Positions 5,264 to 8,994 of a stretch of DNA of 8,994 nucleotides are shown one piece after another (the stretch's first letter is position 1; the number at the start of each line of letters is the position of its first letter). The stretch comes from Chloroflexota bacterium. GTDB lineage: Bacteria; Chloroflexota; Anaerolineae; Anaerolineales; UBA11858. The translations under genes and the position numbers were made by a program. Location: assembly GCA_030666985.1 (NCBI GenBank), contig DAOUWT010000088.1, positions 1 to 8,994 of the forward strand. Direction: 5' to 3'. The notes below the pieces were generated by a model that worked only from the letters and a program-made list of their open reading frames with translations, did no database searches and was not told where the DNA came from.

Positions 5264-5312
5264 TAGTCACCAATCCCTAGTCACTGATACCCCTTATTAC
5301 TTGTTACTCATT
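5264..5312 (-). repeat. degenerate 7-bp repeat array abutting the kinase start codon
   Basis: A looser heptamer run: TAGTCAC at 5264 and, two units on, again at 5278; then CCTTATT, ACTTGTT, ACTCATT (5292-5312). The unbroken 7-bp phase ends exactly at the base before ATG (5313). Read on the minus strand the units resemble AGTAACA and GTGACTA, close to the array at the kinase 3' end, which lies in the opposite orientation. Confidence 0.6.
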
Positions 5313-6734
5313 ATGCGCCTACGCCTCTTCCTCTCTTTTGTACTCATAATCCTCATTGCTGTTGGTAGCGTTGTGCTAATTACTCGTCAAAGCACGGTTC
5401 AAGAAGTGCGGGACTTCATGTTCCGGGGCGGCGTGCTGGGCTTAGAAAACTTGGTAACCAGGCTAGAAACTTGTTACGAAGAATACCAAGCCTGGGAGAA
5501 TTGTGCCGAAATCCTGAGCACAGAAACCTCCATGCCCGGAGGCCCTCCATGGCTGCGGCAGGGACAAGGAAAGAGCCAAGAAATGACCGAAAAGGGGAAA
5601 ATGCCCGTCACCAGACTCCAAATCATTGACCTAGATGGAAATATAATATCAGACACTCAAGACACTGTTGGGCAAGACACTGCCCCAACCGCGCAAATAA
5701 ACGAAAACGCACTCCAAAACGCCCTCCCCCTCCTCTACCAAGGCGAAACGGCTGGGTATTTGCTCCCGGAAGGGTTTGAAACATTCACATCCCAACAAGA
5801 AGACGCCCTCGTATCCCGTCTCAACAGGGCCGCACTAATAGCCGCCAGCATAGCCGGGGGAGCGGGTCTAATTCTAGCAATTTTGCTAGCCTACAGCCTC
5901 TTGCGTCCCATCCAAAACCTGACCCAAGCAGCCGCCCGCGTGGGGGAGGGAGACCTCAGCCAGCGCGTCAGCGTCAGCGGAGACAGGGAGCTGGCCACCC
6001 TGGGGCGCGTTTTCAACCAAATGGCGCACTCTCTCCAAGAGGCAGCAGAACACCGCAAGGCTCTCACCGCCGACATTGCCCATGAACTGCGAACTCCCCT
6101 ATCCGTCCAGCAGGCGCACCTGGAAGCCCTGCAAGACGGAATTTATGAACTCACCCCTGAAAACCTGGCTCCCATTGCCGAGCAAAACCGCTCCCTTACC
6201 CGCCTGGTAGACGACCTCCGCACCCTGGCCCTGGCCGATGCGGGCGAGTTGACCCTGGAGCGAACCGAAACAAACTTCCCAGAACTCGTCCGCCGCACGG
6301 CCACCCGCTTCGGAGCTAAAGCCCAAACCAGGGGCATCACCTTCAATCTCTCCCTTGCCGCAGACTGCCCCACGCTCACCCTTGACCCCCAGCGCATCGA
6401 GCAAATCCTCAACAACTTGCTAGCCAACGCCCTGCGCTACTCTCCCGAAAACCAAGGCATCGAAATAAACTTGTCTCATAACACCCAGCGCGTCAGCCTC
6501 GCCATCCATGACAACGGGCCCGGAATCCCCGCCGACGAGCTGCTCCATATATTTGACCGATTTTATAAAAGCGATAAATCGCGCACACGTTCGAGCGGCG
6601 GAACGGGGCTGGGACTATCCATCTCGCGGAAGCTGGCCCAAGCGCACGGCGGAAACTTGGAGGCTGGCAACCACTCCCAGGGCGGGGCAGTTTTCACGCT
6701 GACCTTGCCGGTGGGAGTAATGAGTAACGAGTGA
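5313..6734 (+). CDS. membrane sensor histidine kinase (HAMP-HisKA-HATPase_c)
   Basis: A two-pass membrane kinase, predicted partner of the upstream response regulator. Numbered from ATG 5313 (473 residues): transmembrane 1 at about 5-24; an extracytoplasmic sensor region about 26-172 containing Cys54 and Cys64, of no recognised type; transmembrane 2 about 174-196; HAMP about 198-250 starting RPIQNLTQAA; HisKA with phospho-acceptor His257 (ADIAHELRTPLS); and HATPase_c with N box Asn372 (NLLANALRYSP), G1 Asp400 (DNGPGIP), F box FDRFYKSDKSR and G2 at 429-436 (GGTGLGLS). All catalytic motifs are intact, and the layout is BaeS/PhoR-like. An in-frame TTG at 5301 would add four residues, but it is part of the heptamer array; ATG placing MRLRLFLSF before the membrane segment is preferred. 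No clear Shine-Dalgarno is seen. The last codons (VMSNE) come from another heptamer array. It may be transcribed with the regulator despite the 336-bp gap. Confidence 0.93.
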   Translation: MRLRLFLSFVLIILIAVGSVVLITRQSTVQEVRDFMFRGGVLGLENLVTRLETCYEEYQAWENCAEILSTETSMPGGPPWLRQGQGKSQEMTEKGKMPVTRLQIIDLDGNIISDTQDTVGQDTAPTAQINENALQNALPLLYQGETAGYLLPEGFETFTSQQEDALVSRLNRAALIAASIAGGAGLILAILLAYSLLRPIQNLTQAAARVGEGDLSQRVSVSGDRELATLGRVFNQMAHSLQEAAEHRKALTADIAHELRTPLSVQQAHLEALQDGIYELTPENLAPIAEQNRSLTRLVDDLRTLALADAGELTLERTETNFPELVRRTATRFGAKAQTRGITFNLSLAADCPTLTLDPQRIEQILNNLLANALRYSPENQGIEINLSHNTQRVSLAIHDNGPGIPADELLHIFDRFYKSDKSRTRSSGGTGLGLSISRKLAQAHGGNLEAGNHSQGGAVFTLTLPVGVMSNE

Positions 6735-6743
6735 TGAGTGACC
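6716..6743 (+). repeat. 7-bp tandem repeat array (4 units) forming the kinase C-terminus
   Basis: AGTAATG, AGTAACG, AGTGATG and AGTGACC follow in one phase (consensus AGTRAYG). The array encodes the last codons of the kinase and its TGA stop (6732-6734). The HATPase fold normally ends near the preceding TLTLPVG, so the array seems to supply a short neutral tail. Confidence 0.8.
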
Positions 6744-6769
6744 CGTTCTGAATTCCTTGAAGGGCAAAA

Positions 6770-6825
6770 TTCTATAGTGATAGAACTGCATTGCACTTCA
6801 TGGTCTTAGAAGTGCGTTGCAGTTC
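6770..6825. repeat. hairpin repeat between kinase and NACHT genes
   Basis: Arms of 17 bases, GAACTGCATTGCACTTC (6783-6799) and GAAGTGCGTTGCAGTTC (6809-6825), pair with 15 matches around a 9-base loop. A smaller hairpin TTCTAT-AGTG-ATAGAA (6770-6785) overlaps the left arm. It is not followed by a T-run, so termination for the kinase gene is uncertain. It looks like another interspersed palindrome. Confidence 0.7.
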
Positions 6826-6869
6826 GGGTCTTTAGCGCAAGTGAGACAAGATTTTTGGACACGGACGAG

Positions 6870-6887
6870 CGCGGAAAACGCGGAAAA
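6870..6887 (+). repeat. short direct repeat CGCGGAAAA x2
   Basis: Two adjacent 9-bp copies lie in the spacer upstream of the NACHT gene, preceded by a related CACGGACGAG. No properly spaced promoter is visible nearby. Function unknown. Confidence 0.4.
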
Positions 6888-6944
6888 AACCTTGCAACCT
6901 TGAAATTGATTCAAATGGAGTATCCAAAAAGGAGAGTTAGAACC

Positions 6945-8994
6945 ATGAACGAAGATTGGAAAGATATTCTACTAGAGTTGGCTAAGAAATTAACTCCCAC
7001 CTTGGCATTTGCTGCATTTATGTTCATTTTGGGCATTCTGTTTAAGGATCAAATTCCTCAAACATACCAATCTGTACCATATTTGTTGGCTTTGGCTGCT
7101 GTGATATTGCACGCGCTTATTGAAGTTATGCGAATACGGCAGAAAGGCCGCGCGGAAGAAAAGGGCGTTAAAGCCATTGTCAAGAATTATACCCTTGGAC
7201 ATCCAGAAATTGATGAAGACGATCTCCAACGTCAACTAAAAGAGTACCTTGAGTGGATGAAGGAAGTTTTTGGGATCATTGTCTTGCGTGGGATTGAGCA
7301 GGCTGGCCGCCAAGTGATTAACCTGCCTTTAGAGAAGGTCTATGTTCCTCTTCAGGCGGAGTACCACGATGAAGAGCTAAGACACATTGAAGATATAGAG
7401 CGGGTACAAAAAATTGAGGAAGCGAGAGAACGAACTCTTATTAATATGAATGAAGTTCTTTCACTTGGAGCTAGGATAGTCATTATAGGAGGACCGGGCA
7501 GCGGGAAAACCACAGTGTTGCGACACATTGCCTGGGTATTGGCAACAGCTTTGCATGCAGGGCAGAGTGATTTTACAGAAAAGAGCATTGGTTTAGACAC
7601 ACTCCCTTTACCAATTTATATTCCTCTCAGCCAATACGCCACTTACTTGCGTAATCTTTCCCCAGATGCGTCAGGGCGGCAAAAATCATTAGCTGCTTTC
7701 ATTTCCGACTATATGGCTAACCGCCAAGAGTATTTAATACCTCATCCAGATTTCTTCGCCTACTTGATTCAGAACGAGCATGATGTTCTACTGCTCTTAG
7801 ATGGCCTAGATGAAGTTCCTAACGAAACCGAACGCGAAAAAGTCAGCCAAGCTATTGAGGATTTAGTAGGTGGGCGAGATAACCTCCGTGTAGTTGTCAC
7901 CAGTAGAAGTGCGGCTTATAAGGGGAATGTGACCTTAGGACGTGGATTTAGGCAAGTGCGTGTGCAACCTCTCTCAGAGAAACAGGTCGAGAATTTGATA
8001 TTTCAGGCTTTTCGATCTATTTACTCTAAGAGCGAGAGGGAAGCTCAACTACACTCTGGTAAATTGATTGAAAATGTTCAAGCCCTTGAAGCTGAACGTA
8101 AACAGCGTTTGGGAGACCGAGCCGAACGCCTGGTAGCCTCGCCCCTAATGGTGCGAATTTTGTTGATTGTCTACTTCAATGAAACTGAACTCCCTGACCA
8201 GCGAGCCGAACTTTACCAAAAAGCCGTAGATGCCATGCTCAAACCGGATTATGCCTTAGATCGTGAAGTAACTCATGAAATCGAACGGCGAGTTGGGGGG
8301 AGCTTGTCTATGAACAGAGGTATGCTCCAATTTTTAGCTTTCCAGATGCACCAACACGGAGAAGAACAAGGCCGAGAAATTGAAGAGAAAGCTATGCGGC
8401 AAGTTTTTGAGGGAGAGCCTTCTTATGAGGCATTTGTAGAAGAGCTAATTGCCCAAACACGCCAACGAGGAACACTTCTGGAAAATTTGGGGAAATACTA
8501 TCGCTTTATCCATCTCTCTTTTCAAGAATTTCTGGTAGGAAGGCACCTTGCCATTCGTTTTCACAGCCCTGAGCGTATCGCTCAATTTTTAGAAGGCGAA
8601 CTCATTTTAGATAGCTGGTGGCGAGAGCCTGTATTATTGATGATGGGGTATTTTGATATTACTGATCCTGTTCAAGCCCGCCAAACATTATTAAGATTAG
8701 CAAGTTTAGATGAACAAGCTGATAAACGTGAAACCCCTTCTATAGACATACAACTTGCTTTGACCGAAATTGCCGCAGCGGCTTATAAAGAATGTAAAAA
8801 TCAGGCTCCAGATATTGGTGAGAAACTGCAACAGCGGCTTAAGAACTTGCTTTGGCTAAACAAAGGAACACCAATATTACGAGCTAATGTAGCTGATTCC
8901 CTCGACGAGTTGGGCCACACTCCCCCCGATCTCTACCGCTACCTCCCCATCCTCCACCCCCAAACCCCCTTCTACATTGCCCAATACCCAGTAA
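6945..8994 (+). CDS. membrane-anchored STAND/NACHT NTPase, probable C-terminal FGE-like domain (partial, runs off the window)
   Basis: 683 residues are visible with no stop codon, so the gene continues past the right edge. The ATG has a good Shine-Dalgarno (AAGGAG, GGAG at 6931-6934). Order of parts: two hydrophobic segments (about 19-33 and 44-62) forming a likely membrane hairpin; a charged linker; the VINLPLEKVYVPL segment typical just before NACHT modules; Walker A GGPGSGKTT (182-190, Lys188); Walker B LLLLDGLDEVP (about 282-292, Asp286, Asp289-Glu290); sensor-like VVVTSRS; a winged-helix region with ASPLMVRILLIVY; and a helical, HEAT-like stretch. The last visible residues, RANVADSLDELG then FYIAQYPV, match the usual lead-in to a formylglycine-generating-enzyme/SUMF1-type (C-type-lectin) domain; this part is inferred from few residues. 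Bacterial NACHT proteins act as STAND switches, some in antiphage defence; here the trigger and effector are unknown. Codon use is more A/T-rich than in the kinase gene until the C-rich last 75 bases. Confidence 0.88.
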   Translation, partial: MNEDWKDILLELAKKLTPTLAFAAFMFILGILFKDQIPQTYQSVPYLLALAAVILHALIEVMRIRQKGRAEEKGVKAIVKNYTLGHPEIDEDDLQRQLKEYLEWMKEVFGIIVLRGIEQAGRQVINLPLEKVYVPLQAEYHDEELRHIEDIERVQKIEEARERTLINMNEVLSLGARIVIIGGPGSGKTTVLRHIAWVLATALHAGQSDFTEKSIGLDTLPLPIYIPLSQYATYLRNLSPDASGRQKSLAAFISDYMANRQEYLIPHPDFFAYLIQNEHDVLLLLDGLDEVPNETEREKVSQAIEDLVGGRDNLRVVVTSRSAAYKGNVTLGRGFRQVRVQPLSEKQVENLIFQAFRSIYSKSEREAQLHSGKLIENVQALEAERKQRLGDRAERLVASPLMVRILLIVYFNETELPDQRAELYQKAVDAMLKPDYALDREVTHEIERRVGGSLSMNRGMLQFLAFQMHQHGEEQGREIEEKAMRQVFEGEPSYEAFVEELIAQTRQRGTLLENLGKYYRFIHLSFQEFLVGRHLAIRFHSPERIAQFLEGELILDSWWREPVLLMMGYFDITDPVQARQTLLRLASLDEQADKRETPSIDIQLALTEIAAAAYKECKNQAPDIGEKLQQRLKNLLWLNKGTPILRANVADSLDELGHTPPDLYRYLPILHPQTPFYIAQYPV

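Noticed and set aside
5301..5312. TTG start adding four residues to the kinase
   Set aside because: The TTG and following codons belong to a heptamer array; ATG 5313 places a normal MRLRLFLSF start before transmembrane segment 1.
4229..5312. CRISPR array or direct-repeat/spacer structure
   Set aside because: Repeats are 7-bp contiguous units or palindromes; no regular 24-37 bp repeat with unique spacers and no cas genes.
6571..6583. GCGATAAATCGCG inside the kinase, identical to the reverse complement of the 2645-2657 hairpin region
   Set aside because: In the kinase it simply encodes part of the conserved KSDKSR F-box motif; the match is probably coincidence rather than an inserted repeat.
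7352..7600. minus-strand reading frame opposite the NACHT Walker A region
   Set aside because: Shadow of the NACHT coding frame, which has intact motifs and a good ribosome-binding site on the plus strand.

Overview
The window looks like a chromosomal segment from an Anaerolineae-type member of the Chloroflexota (inferred). The basis is a combination of features: an MtaB methylthiotransferase, a BaeS/PhoR-like two-component pair, a large membrane-anchored NACHT ATPase apparently running into a sulfatase-modifying (FGE-like) fold, and intergenic DNA packed with short palindromic and 7-bp tandem repeats. No single marker gene fixes the taxonomy, so this placement is moderate.

Layout. Positions 1-341 hold G/C-rich hairpin-forming DNA without a convincing gene. 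On the minus strand are mtaB (342-1619) and, 32 bp upstream of it, a small lipoprotein gene (1652-2314). A repeat-rich intergenic stretch follows (2315-3030). It holds a 'CATTCTGAG'-type hairpin repeat, a palindromic element inside a 13-bp direct repeat, and an inverted repeat of AGACC-type half sites. On the plus strand, 3031-3861 encodes an exported protein built from two 85%-identical units of about 90 residues. A second AGACC-type inverted repeat and a good intrinsic terminator (3997-4028) follow it. A long nested palindrome (4029-4169) then leads to a clear sigma-70 promoter (4181-4209) and a response regulator (4290-4976). Its likely partner sensor kinase (5313-6734) is separated from it by 336 bp made almost wholly of repeats. 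After another hairpin, a STAND/NACHT NTPase gene starts at 6945 and runs off the right edge (683 residues visible).

How the genes may work together. MtaB (tRNA t6A37 thiomethylation) is housekeeping and unrelated to the rest. The regulator and kinase should form one phosphorelay sensing a periplasmic or envelope cue. The exported repeat protein beside them is a candidate accessory or target, by analogy with Spy/CpxP next to envelope-stress systems; this is inference only. The NACHT protein resembles bacterial STAND conflict or signalling proteins.

The most unusual signal is not a gene. Degenerate 7-bp tandem arrays occur at several gene borders: inside the mtaB start codon, in the regulator leader, between regulator and kinase, directly before the kinase ATG, and forming the last codons of the kinase. 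They are interleaved with three other families of hairpin repeats.
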